Source of the DNA: Bin87 sp963692995
GTDB lineage: Bacteria; Chloroflexota; Dehalococcoidia; Lucifugimonadales; UBA3495
NCBI GenBank assembly: GCA_963692995.1
Contig: OY843611.1
Location: 1,736,001-1,800,000 of the forward strand
Length of the DNA: 64,000 nucleotides
Direction: 5' to 3'
Both the position numbers and the translations under genes were made by a program. Of this stretch, positions 15,488-23,832 are shown piece after piece (the stretch's first letter is position 1; each line of letters starts with the position of its first letter). The notes beneath the pieces were generated by a model. The model did no database searches and was not told the origin of the DNA. It saw only the letters and a program-made list of their open reading frames with translations.

Positions 15488-16154
15488 TCCTCCCCGGTGT
15501 CCAGAGCTCCGTTAGCAATGCCAGGGTATGCGACCAACTCATAGCCCTGGGGCAGGGTTCCATAATATATTGTAATGGCAGTGAGCGTTGTCCGCACCAG
15601 GGAGTCATAACCGGGTACACCCTTGAGAATAGGTTCCTCGTTATGCGGCCAGGAAACGCTGTCAGGTATTTCTACCGCGCGAATGGCGCCAGCCTTGACG
15701 TGAGCTACCGCATCGTAACTCCCCTGCATATCCCGGGCGTACTGTGTTACTTGCTCGGTCAAAGGCGGGGGCAAGGTCGGGGGCAAGGTTGGATCGACGG
15801 CTTGTGCCGGGCCGATTCCGGGGGCCGCTGCGCCTCTTCCGTAGCAATCTCTGCCGCCAGAGTTGCGCTAAGTTCCGCGTCGGACAGTGGGGGGACGGTA
15901 GGGATGTGAGTGGGCCGGACATAACCGGGCGGGAAAGGCGTCATGGTAGGGCGCGCCGCCGACGTGGCCAGTTCGGACTCGGACGGAGGGGTGCTGTTGA
16001 GCCACAGAATCGTTGGCGTAGGTTCGGGCGCAGCCGTGGTCTCCGGCGAAGGCGACGCATCTTGGCCCGCCGGGGCGGACGGCCCGCAGGCCAGCGCCAG
16101 GGCCAGCAGCCCCGGCAGAATAACGGCGGCAATCAATTTGTGCGCGGTCAGCAT
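15480..16154 (-). pseudogene. Lipoprotein copy B, N-terminal part (frameshifted and severed)
   Basis: Starts at ATG 16154 with the island's signal peptide (Cys23 in LALALAC) and Pro/Thr-rich stalk. A one-base loss in a CCCC tract near 15810, relative to copy A, shifts the frame and ends the product at 131 residues. The remaining body is readable in the next frame up to the transposon at 15480. The same one-base loss occurs in copy C, so it predates the insertion. Confidence 0.85.
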
Positions 16155-16204
16155 CCTTTTCCCTCCGGCTCGCCATCCGGCGGCGGTAGTCCTGTCCCCA
16201 TGAT

Positions 16205-16234
16205 ACCGTAATGCCGGCCGCCGCCTTGCATCAA
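16205..16234 (-). promoter_or_regulatory. Cassette promoter of lipoprotein copy B (copy 3 of 7)
   Basis: TTGATG (16234-16229), an 18-bp spacer and TACGGT (16210-16205). One base of the -35 differs from copies 1 and 2. Confidence 0.48.
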
Positions 16235-16268
16235 ACCGTCAAACCCGAACCGCCCACGGATTGCCCCA

Positions 16269-16427
16269 TCATCCCAGCAAGGCCGGCGGTGTTGGCGCCC
16301 GCGTGCCCGGTATCACGCGCGCCACGTGTCCCTGCGCCGTATCGCTGGTCGGCGCCAGCCTCACCGCTGCAATTGCGGCAACCGCCAGGAGCGTGGCCAG
16401 ACCAAACAGCGCAAAACGAACTTTCAT
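16269..16427 (-). CDS. 52-residue single-helix peptide, unit C
   Basis: Third copy of the small peptide gene, with the same GGGAGG ribosome site and length, 44 bp downstream of lipoprotein copy C. Confidence 0.62.
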   Translation of the reverse strand: MKVRFALFGLATLLAVAAIAAVRLAPTSDTAQGHVARVIPGTRAPTPPALLG

Positions 16428-16471
16428 CGGAGTCCTCCCGGTTCAGTTTAATGGGCAATCCAACCATTGCG

Positions 16472-17424
16472 TTACTCCGGCAGACCCGCCCGAATGGCGG
16501 CCGCCAGCTCCGACAAGGACAGGCTTTCCCCGCCGGCCTTCGCCGCCGCCAAATCAGAACCTGCCGGCCCGTTCGCAAAATGCTCCGCCGGGATCCGCCA
16601 GGCCTGGTTCCCTTCCACTGCCCAGGATTGAAGCGCGAATTTCCCGCCGCCGGCCCCGCCCATGGCCTCAAGCTGCGTTTGATTGTAAAGAAACCGGCCC
16701 GGCCTCGGCGAGTATTCCGATGCCCTTACGAAATCCTTGCTGATGAATAAAACGTATTCCTCCCCGGTGTCCAGGGCTCCGTTAGCAATGCCAGGGTATG
16801 CGACCAACTCATAGCCCTGGGGCAGGGTTCCGTAATATATTGTAATGGCAGTGAGCGTTGTCCGCACCAGGGAGCCATAACCGGGTGAATCCCTGATAAT
16901 AGGATAGTCGTTATTCGGCCAGGAAACGCTGTCAGGTATTTCTACCGCGCGAATGGCGCCAGCCTTGACGTGAGCTACCGCATCGTAACTCCCCTGCATA
17001 TCCCGGGCGTACTGTGTTACTTGCTCGGTCAAAGGCGGGGGCAAGGTCGGGGGCAAGGTTGGATCGACGGCTTGTGCCGGGCCGATTCCGGGGGCCGCTG
17101 CGCCTCTTCCGTAGCAATCTCTGCCGCCAGAGTTGCGCTAAGTTCCGCGTCGGACAGTGGGGGGACGGTAGGGATGTGAGTGGGCCGGACATAACCGGGC
17201 GGGAAAGGCGTCATGGTAGGGCGCGCCGCCGACGTGGCCAGTTCGGACTCGGACGGAGGGGTGCTGTTGAGCCACAGAATCGTTGGCGTAGGTTCGGGCG
17301 CAGCCGTGGTCTCCGGCGAAGGCGACGCATCTTGGCCCGCCGGGGCGGACGGCCCGCAGGCCAGCGCCAGGGCCAGCAGCCCCGGCAGAATAACTACGGC
17401 AATCAATTTGTACGCGGTCAACAT
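16472..17424 (-). pseudogene. Lipoprotein copy C (frameshifted)
   Basis: Has the same start, signal peptide and stalk as copies A and B, but the shared one-base loss in a CCCC tract (near 17080) ends the first frame after 131 residues at 17029. The C-terminal 194 residues stay open in the second frame (17056-16472), possibly translatable from a TTG. Relative to A, a short block near 16877-16917 is heavily altered, with almost all changes non-synonymous (PNNDYPIIRDSPGYGS against PHNEEPILKGVPGYDS). It may be a pseudogene, two separate products, or a frameshift-switched gene. Confidence 0.8.
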
Positions 17425-17474
17425 CCTTTTCCCTCCGGCTCGCCATCCGGCGGCGGTAGTCCCGTTCCAACAGT

Positions 17475-17504
17475 ACCATAATGCCGGCCGCTGCCTTGCA
17501 TCAA
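17475..17504 (-). promoter_or_regulatory. Cassette promoter of lipoprotein copy C (copy 4 of 7)
   Basis: TTGATG (17504-17499), an 18-bp spacer and TATGGT (17480-17475), in the recurrent block. Just beyond it, near 17523, the block is joined directly to protease coding sequence, marking a recombination junction. Confidence 0.48.
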
Positions 17505-17508
17505 ACCG

Positions 17509-18732
17509 TCAAACCTGAACCGCATTGAAATCCGTGAAACTCCAATCGATAATTCCTACTTTGACGCCTGATCCGGTGATTGGCTGTGCCGCAGCGTGCC
17601 ACAGGTCAGCGCCGTGTTTAGCTACTCCGGCGGAGACGTAAGCGCCGCTCTGGATGTTTCCAGTAGCGGAGCCACTGGCGCCGGTAGCAGGTTCCGAGTT
17701 CCCTGAATCAGCCGGCGGAGTACTTTGTTGGTCCTGGTATTGTTGCCATTCCTTTATGAACTCAGGTAGGCCGGGTACGGTATGTTGCAGTTCGGGGGGC
17801 AGAGCCGTCGCCAGGAAAAAAAGCGCCCAGTCCAATTCTTCGGCTTCGTAAGTGTTGGAGGGGACACGCTCCCAGTCAAACATGGTCCAAAGAGAGACAT
17901 CCTTCATCTGATATAAAGGAAGGAGATGATTGACCGGGAGCAGTACACCAAATGAATCTGCGTCTCCGACCTCATGCAAACGATATGCACTCTCGTTGAA
18001 GTACACGTTGTTATTATCGAGAAAGCGTTTGACGGCAACCAACGCAGGTTGGTCAGCGGCGCCTATAACAACATAAACTTTATCGTCAAGATGTACGAAG
18101 GAGTGCACGGCCGCTTCTTGTGGAGTGGCGCCAATCTGTAGGGCAACTATCACATTGTTGAGATCCCGGTTGAGCGAAGGATAAGGGTATTCATCCTCAT
18201 CGATGGCTAAAAACGCGCCGCCAAAATCTGGGTGTTCGATTAGCGTTGGGAAAAGTGAAAAGGGGGTATTATAACCATCACTTTCATAGCTATAGGTCAG
18301 GCCACTGTCATACAGATAATTGTCTAACTTCCCCCAGGCGGCCCAATAGTCGTCACCCACCGGATTAGCTACAAAATTAGCTACAAAGCGCACGGCGATG
18401 GTGTCCTGAGGGGAGCCACCCTCCCTTTTGTGCTGGTCAATGCGGGCTTGCAGCATCGGCTCAATATACATGCTACCCGTGCCGGAAGCAGACGCGGCAA
18501 CCGGCGTCGGAAGGTCAGTCGGTTCGCTTACCGGTTTCGCGGCAAGCGTTTCGGTTGGGGCGGCGGTCGGTTCCTTTTTCACCCACTTGGCGGGAGGTTC
18601 CGTTAACACGACGGTCGGCTCAACTTGGGACGGCTGATCGTCGCCCAGCTCCGCCGACGGCCCGCAGGCCAGAACCAGGGCCAGCAGCCCCGGCAAAATA
18701 ACGGCGGCAATCAATTTGCGCACGGTCAGCAT
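17509..18732 (-). CDS. Truncated protease S1 copy: signal peptide and propeptide modules only (S1')
   Basis: 407 residues from ATG 18732, nearly identical to the first 395 residues of S1. It has the lipobox (Cys23), the linker and both propeptide-like modules, and stops 7 codons past the catalytic Asp (GIIDWSFTDFN then AVQV). No His, Ser or catalytic domain is encoded. Differences from S1 cluster in a block at about 18262-18378, and a 12-bp duplication adds FVAN. It is either a recombination remnant or a secreted pro-domain that could bind and inhibit the proteases. The frame is clean, so I list it as a CDS. Confidence 0.7.
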   Translation of the reverse strand: MLTVRKLIAAVILPGLLALVLACGPSAELGDDQPSQVEPTVVLTEPPAKWVKKEPTAAPTETLAAKPVSEPTDLPTPVAASASGTGSMYIEPMLQARIDQHKREGGSPQDTIAVRFVANFVANPVGDDYWAAWGKLDNYLYDSGLTYSYESDGYNTPFSLFPTLIEHPDFGGAFLAIDEDEYPYPSLNRDLNNVIVALQIGATPQEAAVHSFVHLDDKVYVVIGAADQPALVAVKRFLDNNNVYFNESAYRLHEVGDADSFGVLLPVNHLLPLYQMKDVSLWTMFDWERVPSNTYEAEELDWALFFLATALPPELQHTVPGLPEFIKEWQQYQDQQSTPPADSGNSEPATGASGSATGNIQSGAYVSAGVAKHGADLWHAAAQPITGSGVKVGIIDWSFTDFNAVQV

Positions 18733-18782
18733 CCTTTTCCCTCCGGCTCGCCATCCGGCGGCCATGGTCATGTCCCAATGAT

Positions 18783-18812
18783 ACCGTAATGCCGGCCGCC
18801 GCCTTGCGTCAA
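18783..18812 (-). promoter_or_regulatory. Cassette promoter of S1' (copy 5 of 7)
   Basis: TTGACG (18812-18807), an 18-bp spacer and TACGGT (18788-18783). Confidence 0.5.
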
Positions 18813-18949
18813 AGCGTCAAACCAGAACCGCCTTTGCCATGATGACCACAGCACGGGCAGCAAGACGATGCGACCATCTGACCTGGCGCAGTTTTGAGGC
18901 TCATCCGGCCTACCTGTCAATGCGCCGTCGCTGCGTCGTCAGCCGGCCG

Positions 18950-19024
18950 GCAGAGTTCCGCGGGCAAGGCTTTGCCAGGTTAGCCCCACGGCGCCGCCCG
19001 ACGCGCGTTCCGCCGCAACATTGC
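18950..19024 (-). pseudogene. Remnant of a protease C-terminal fibronectin-like domain
   Basis: Directly after the stop of protease S2, the DNA still resembles the part of S1 that encodes SSFAAERTSGSAVRLTWQNP, but out of frame with S2. The rest of this gap (18840-18950) has no recognisable gene. It indicates that S2 has lost its last domain by a small rearrangement or frameshift. Confidence 0.6.
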
Positions 19025-22000
19025 TCACCGGCAACAATCGGGCGTCGGCGCCGCCGGCGTCAGGCCGGTCAGCTCCGCCCGATTGGCGATGCCGCTGCCG
19101 GCAGCGTTGAATGCCCACACCTGCACGGTGTAGCCTTGCCCGTTGGTCAGCCCGGCGATGCTGTAATAGTGGGCGCCGGCCTTGATCGCATAGACCGACT
19201 GATACGGATTAGCGTCGGTGGTGGCGCCGTCCCGCTTGTAGCGCAAAGCGTAGCCGGTGATGTCCGCCCCGCCGTCATCGGCCGGCGGCTGCCAGCCAAC
19301 TACGAGCCGCCCGTCTCCGGCAACGGCGGACAGGCGGCGGGGCTGGCCCGGCGCGACGGCGGGCGCTATTCCGGATAGCGTGGCCTTGTCCCCGGCCCCG
19401 GCAGAGTTCACCGCCCACACCTGCACGGTGTAATCCTTTCTGTTGGTCAGTCCGGTAATGGTGTGGGAGCGGACGTCGGCGCCGAGGCGCTTGAAGTTGA
19501 GATAGGTAGTCGCGCCGTCCCGCTTGTAGCGCAGCCGGTAGCCGGTAATCGCCGCCCCGCCGTCGTTCGCCGGGGCGTCCCAGGTCAGGGTGAGCCGGCC
19601 ATCGCCGGGGGTGGCGGACAGATTCCGCGGTTGGCCCGGCACCCCTGCCTTAATATCTAACTCATAGGTATGGATTAGCGAATTGTCCGCGCCGCGCCGC
19701 AGCTCCAGCGTACCTTTGCCCACCGCGCAGCCCGCCAGGTATATGATGTTCCGACCGATAGTGGTCAGGGCCAGCCGGTCGTTCCGATCCGCCGGGCAGG
19801 CGGAAGCGGAAATTGGATCGCTGAAGCCATCGCTTAGCTCAACGCGCCTTGCCGTTCCGGTCGGGTTGGCGACAACCTTGACCGACCCGCTGGTGTGCAG
19901 AGTGAACTGGCGCCAGTCGCCGTTGCCGGTCAACTCAATTTTCGCCGGATGCGGCGACAGCCAAGCGGTGACCGGCAGCCGGGCAAAACCGGCGCCCCAC
20001 AGGTTATCGTCGCCGGGAGCGCCCCGGTCCAGCGCGTAATCTCTGAGAAAGTTGGCCACATCCTCCGGGGCATAACTGCGGCCCTGCTTCTGGAACTGCT
20101 CAATGACCAGCGCCGCCAGGCCGGCGACGTGGGGCGCCGCCTGGCTGGTGCCGGTGAACGGGCCCCGCTTGACTTCCGACCGGGTACCGGCCACCCCTAC
20201 TAAGTCCGGCTTAAGCGTACCGCCCATGGGGAGCGGGCCCCGGCTGCTGTAAGACGCGATGGCAGTTGGAGGATTGGAAGGACGTGACTGTATCGCGGCA
20301 GCGCCGATAGCCAACACTCCATCATTTGAGCTCTCTGCCGGGTTGACGATGCTGTGGTGCGGAGTGGAGTAGGTGAATGAACCCAGCTGCCCCTTGGCCC
20401 CGCCACCGAAGGCTTGCAGCTGAATCCAGGCCGGCTCCGGGCCGCCGTCGTGTTCTACGCGTAAACAGTATTTATCAGGGGAAATATTTTCTCCAGGAAC
20501 AAACGGGCTGGACAATATATTCTTTACGGTGTTGACCTGGAATGACTCCAGTGGGTATCCACCATGTAGCCCACTTTGCTTGCGCTTTCTTTGAGCGTTT
20601 CCGGCTATGTCGGCAATGCTGTTAGGGTATGTAATATACAGGTTAAGGTCGGTAGCAGCCTGGCCCCATTGGTCAGCCCAACGGAGGTGGAAGTAGTACA
20701 TGCCGTCCTCCGGCAGGTCAACCAGATTGCAGTACGCCGCCGCGTTGCGACCGGGAGCGGTTACAATGCCGGCTCCCTCATTGAAGTTGATAAAGTCGCT
20801 GGTACGGGGAAAAACGCCGGGAACATAGCCATCAGAGAACTCTGCCGATGTTGCGAACCAGGTGCGCTCGGTTTCGTCGCCCGTCGAATTGACCCATAGT
20901 ATATGGTCGTTATCTACGGCATCATGCACCTTTCTCAGGATGCTGCGGTACAGCGACGACGCGCCATCCCCCGGACCGTCAAAGTGCCATGCCCTGGATT
21001 GCACTATCACATCCACATCTATATCGCCTTCGGTCAGCCAGCGGAGAGCTTTCGCGAACTCATTCGCGCTGATCGGGCCGGCGAGGTAAAGGGATGCTTC
21101 CGGCGCAATGTCTATCACTGCCTCGGCGACGGCAGTGCCGTGGTTGTCTATGATTCCAGTCAACTTGGTGCAATCGTGTGAGAAGGGAGCGGCAACGTAA
21201 CATCTTTCGCCCGATGGCGGTGGGAGCTGAGTTCCAACTAAATCGTCGTAATTCTTGAAACCGACGTCGATGATGCCGATTTTAATGTCCTTTCCGGTCA
21301 GGCCGGCCAGATACCAGTTGTAGCTGCCATGGGAATGAGCGGCATCGCCCGGCGTTAATGATGCCGGCAAACCGGCTTGAGCCCCGGCTGCCGGAGCGCT
21401 CGCCGGCGACTCCCCGGCCCCTTGGGGTGTTGGCGTTTCAGTAGGATCAAGCTCATCGGGATATGTCCACCGATGCCTCTCGCTAACTGGGTATTGCATC
21501 ATCTCAGCAATGTGCAACCCCGGCATCTCGGCAAATCGGGGCAACAACTTGACCGGTATAAATGCCACCAGCAGTCCATCAGGTTTATCATAAGCCTCCA
21601 TATATTTATCGGAAGACCGCATCATGCCGCCATTCTCTTTCAGGAGACGCACTATATTGTCGTAGTTAGTGTCTCCAAGGATGTTCATGATAACTAATCC
21701 AAAGGTGGGATTATCGTCCTCCTCGGGCAACAGCCCGGCTTCGTATTCCACAGCCAGCGAATTCAGCCGTGGATCCATATTCGGGTAAGGGTCCGGGTAA
21801 ACTTCAGCATCTCTCAGGCCGGGGCGAGCCGCCAGTTCGCGCAGCAGGCTGACGGGCATTTCGCCGTGGATTTTGGTGGCGCCGAAAGGCACCACCGATA
21901 CGTTGTCCTTGCTGCGCAAAAATTCCAATATCTGGTCGCGTTCTTCCATGCTCAGGGCAGTCATGTGCACCGGGACAATCGTCGGAGGAATTAGCGGAGG

Positions 22001-22339
22001 AGCGGCCGCGCCCGGGCCCGATGGCCCGCCTTGCCCGTCGGCTCCTTGCGCCGCCTGGGCCTGCCCGTGCAATATGGCGTAAGCGTTGAGAATTCTGTCC
22101 AGCTTATGGGTCCTATCGTTGAGCATTACGCTCAGCTCATAGGAGCTATCGTAAGCGCCCCTGGTCGGTGCCGGCGTTGGCTGCGGCGTAGCCGTCGGGG
22201 TGTTTTGCCCGGGCGGTTTCTCGGCGGCGGGCGCTGGCGTATGGTCCGGCTGGCCCGGCGCCGTCGGCCCGCAGGCCAGAAGCAGGGCCAGCAGCCCCGT
22301 CACGATAACGGCGGCAATCAATTTGTGCGCGGTCAACAT
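19025..22339 (-). CDS. Subtilisin-like (S8) serine protease lipoprotein with fibronectin III domains (S2)
   Basis: 1,104 residues from ATG 22339. The signal peptide ends LLLAC (Cys23), with a Pro-rich linker to about 60. Two propeptide-like modules lie at about 120-180 and 212-285. The S8 domain has Asp358 (KIGIIDVG), His400 (DNHGTAVA) and Ser732 (TGTSQAAPH). At the oxyanion position, where subtilases have Asn in a GN pair, S2 has VNSTGD, an Asp at 488 as in proprotein convertase PC2. Two fibronectin III domains follow. It ends abruptly with PDCCR next to an out-of-frame domain remnant. Likely surface-anchored. Confidence 0.92.
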   Translation of the reverse strand: MLTAHKLIAAVIVTGLLALLLACGPTAPGQPDHTPAPAAEKPPGQNTPTATPQPTPAPTRGAYDSSYELSVMLNDRTHKLDRILNAYAILHGQAQAAQGADGQGGPSGPGAAAPPLIPPTIVPVHMTALSMEERDQILEFLRSKDNVSVVPFGATKIHGEMPVSLLRELAARPGLRDAEVYPDPYPNMDPRLNSLAVEYEAGLLPEEDDNPTFGLVIMNILGDTNYDNIVRLLKENGGMMRSSDKYMEAYDKPDGLLVAFIPVKLLPRFAEMPGLHIAEMMQYPVSERHRWTYPDELDPTETPTPQGAGESPASAPAAGAQAGLPASLTPGDAAHSHGSYNWYLAGLTGKDIKIGIIDVGFKNYDDLVGTQLPPPSGERCYVAAPFSHDCTKLTGIIDNHGTAVAEAVIDIAPEASLYLAGPISANEFAKALRWLTEGDIDVDVIVQSRAWHFDGPGDGASSLYRSILRKVHDAVDNDHILWVNSTGDETERTWFATSAEFSDGYVPGVFPRTSDFINFNEGAGIVTAPGRNAAAYCNLVDLPEDGMYYFHLRWADQWGQAATDLNLYITYPNSIADIAGNAQRKRKQSGLHGGYPLESFQVNTVKNILSSPFVPGENISPDKYCLRVEHDGGPEPAWIQLQAFGGGAKGQLGSFTYSTPHHSIVNPAESSNDGVLAIGAAAIQSRPSNPPTAIASYSSRGPLPMGGTLKPDLVGVAGTRSEVKRGPFTGTSQAAPHVAGLAALVIEQFQKQGRSYAPEDVANFLRDYALDRGAPGDDNLWGAGFARLPVTAWLSPHPAKIELTGNGDWRQFTLHTSGSVKVVANPTGTARRVELSDGFSDPISASACPADRNDRLALTTIGRNIIYLAGCAVGKGTLELRRGADNSLIHTYELDIKAGVPGQPRNLSATPGDGRLTLTWDAPANDGGAAITGYRLRYKRDGATTYLNFKRLGADVRSHTITGLTNRKDYTVQVWAVNSAGAGDKATLSGIAPAVAPGQPRRLSAVAGDGRLVVGWQPPADDGGADITGYALRYKRDGATTDANPYQSVYAIKAGAHYYSIAGLTNGQGYTVQVWAFNAAGSGIANRAELTGLTPAAPTPDCCR

Positions 22340-22389
22340 CCTTTTCCCTCCAAATCCCCATCCGGCGGCGGTAGTCCCGTCCCAATGAT

Positions 22390-22419
22390 ACCGTAATGCC
22401 CGCCGCCGCCTTGCGTCAA
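22390..22419 (-). promoter_or_regulatory. Cassette promoter of S2 (copy 6 of 7)
   Basis: TTGACG (22419-22414), an 18-bp spacer and TACGGT (22395-22390). The second half of the usual GTTTGAC tandem is missing here. Confidence 0.5.
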
Positions 22420-22465
22420 ACTTGAACCGCCCACGGACTGCCGCATTATCCCAGCCGGCCGAGGG

Positions 22466-23572
22466 TCATTGCCGCCGATCAAGGATGCCGATTTTGACAG
22501 CAGCGCCGTTCATGCCAGCGGAGCGCCAGGTATCGGCCCCGTGGACTTCGGCGGCGGGGCCAGGCGGAGCGCTGGGGATGGCTGAAGCAGCCGGTTGCAG
22601 CGCTCCCGACTGGCCGGCTTCGCCGGATTGCCCGGTCGTTCCGGTGGCTCCGCTGGATTTCGGGAGGTCTGTGGGCATAACGAAGGGCTCCCGCGTGGGT
22701 TGCAGGAGCATTTCACGCGGGTACGGCCCTCCCTCATCAGAAACCCGCCACAGATCAGGGTGTTTTCCCAATGACGGCAGCAACGATATGGGCACGTACA
22801 CACCATAGCCCCGAGCCGGCTCATTGTCGCGATTGAGCCATCTCACGGTTTCTTCCGGAGCAGTCGTAAAAAATGCGCCGTTGCTTTTTAGGAAGTCTCG
22901 TAGATTAATAAAGCTCTGACGCGTCTCAGCGAAGGTAGCCCTCTCCTCAGACTCAACGTACACTGAGAGCGCCTGCTTGCCCTCTTCCGCAGTCATCAGC
23001 CCGGCCTCATACTCCGCCGCCGTGTTGTTGAGACTGGTATCCATATTGGGATAGGGATGGGTTGCCGCTTGTATATAAGCGACGCCGGGATGGTCCACCA
23101 GCTCCGTCAAAAACGCTACCGGCACGTCGGCCTGGAGTGGCGTATAGGAGACGGTTTTTACCGGCGTAATCCCATGATCAATCAAAAAGCTCTTTACCAC
23201 ACGGTGCTGCTCGACGCTTTTTGCGCTGATGTACACATCGACGGTGGGTGGCGTAGCCGGCCGTTCCGGGTCTCCGGGGCCGGCCGGCCCGGCCCGGCCG
23301 GTGTCGCCTTGCGCCGCAGCCTGCGCCCGACGATATTGCACCACCGCTCCCTTGAGCATACCGTCCAGCTTATCGGACCTATCGTAAGGGCCGCTGGTCG
23401 GTACCGGCGTTGGCTGCGGCGTCGCCGTCGGGACGCTTTGCCCGGGCGGTTTCTCGGCGGCGGGCGCCGGCGTATGGTCCGGCTGGCCCGGCGCCGTCGG
23501 CCCGCAGGCCAGAACCAGGGCCAGCAGCCCCGTCACGATAACGGCGGCAATCAGTTTGTGCGCGGTCAGCAT
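22466..23572 (-). CDS. Truncated S2-like protease: signal peptide and propeptide modules only
   Basis: 368 residues from ATG 23572. The first roughly 60 residues match S2 closely (lipobox Cys23, same PAPAAEKPPGQ linker). The two propeptide-like modules are diverged, with ends VPVAFLTELVDHPGV and VPISLLPSLGKHPDL. The protein stops 3 codons after the catalytic-Asp strand (VKIGILD then RRQ), so it has no protease domain. It ends at the same structural point as S1' but descends from a different parent. A secreted inhibitor or decoy is possible; an abortive recombination product is the simpler reading. Confidence 0.7.
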   Translation of the reverse strand: MLTAHKLIAAVIVTGLLALVLACGPTAPGQPDHTPAPAAEKPPGQSVPTATPQPTPVPTSGPYDRSDKLDGMLKGAVVQYRRAQAAAQGDTGRAGPAGPGDPERPATPPTVDVYISAKSVEQHRVVKSFLIDHGITPVKTVSYTPLQADVPVAFLTELVDHPGVAYIQAATHPYPNMDTSLNNTAAEYEAGLMTAEEGKQALSVYVESEERATFAETRQSFINLRDFLKSNGAFFTTAPEETVRWLNRDNEPARGYGVYVPISLLPSLGKHPDLWRVSDEGGPYPREMLLQPTREPFVMPTDLPKSSGATGTTGQSGEAGQSGALQPAASAIPSAPPGPAAEVHGADTWRSAGMNGAAVKIGILDRRQ

Positions 23573-23622
23573 CCTTTTCCCTCCAGCTCTCCATCCGGCG
23601 GCGGTAGTCCCGTCCCGACAAT

Positions 23623-23653
23623 ATCGTAATACCGACACCCCCCCTTGCGCCAA
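23623..23653 (-). promoter_or_regulatory. Degenerate cassette promoter (copy 7 of 7)
   Basis: TTGGCG (23653-23648), a 19-bp spacer and TACGAT (23628-23623). The flanking block is the most diverged of the seven. Confidence 0.42.
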
Positions 23654-23694
23654 GCCGTCAAACCTGAACCGCCTTTGCCATGATGACCACAGAA

Positions 23695-23775
23695 GGTAGC
23701 CGCCGGCCCACCGGCCCGCGCCAGGGCCAGCAGTCCCGGCAAGACAACGGCAGCGACGATTTTGTTTGGTGTATC
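23695..23775 (-). pseudogene. Decayed lipoprotein signal-peptide remnant
   Basis: Reads NKIVAAVVLPGLLALARAGG on the minus strand, a clear relative of the island's HKLIAAVILPGLLALALACG, but the lipobox Cys is now Gly, no start codon is kept, and no body follows. It marks the outer edge of the lipoprotein island next to the flavin monooxygenase gene. Confidence 0.65.
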
Positions 23776-23832
23776 ATGGCGTGCAGCAAAGCAATCTATC
23801 GCACCGGCCAGCCCACCAAGGAGGCCATACCT

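Noticed and set aside
15403..15786. Separate gene starting at TTG downstream of the frameshift in lipoprotein copy B
   Set aside because: It is the second-frame continuation of the same broken gene and runs into the transposon end; treated as part of the pseudogene.
16472..17056. Programmed ribosomal frameshifting in lipoprotein copies B and C
   Set aside because: Only a CCC/CCCC difference is present, with no slippery heptamer, stem or internal Shine-Dalgarno seen; an ordinary deletion shared by conversion is simpler.
7546..23775. A diversity-generating retroelement inside this window
   Set aside because: No reverse transcriptase (YADD-type motif) or template repeat could be found; only the substitution pattern is suggestive, so it is kept as a hypothesis.
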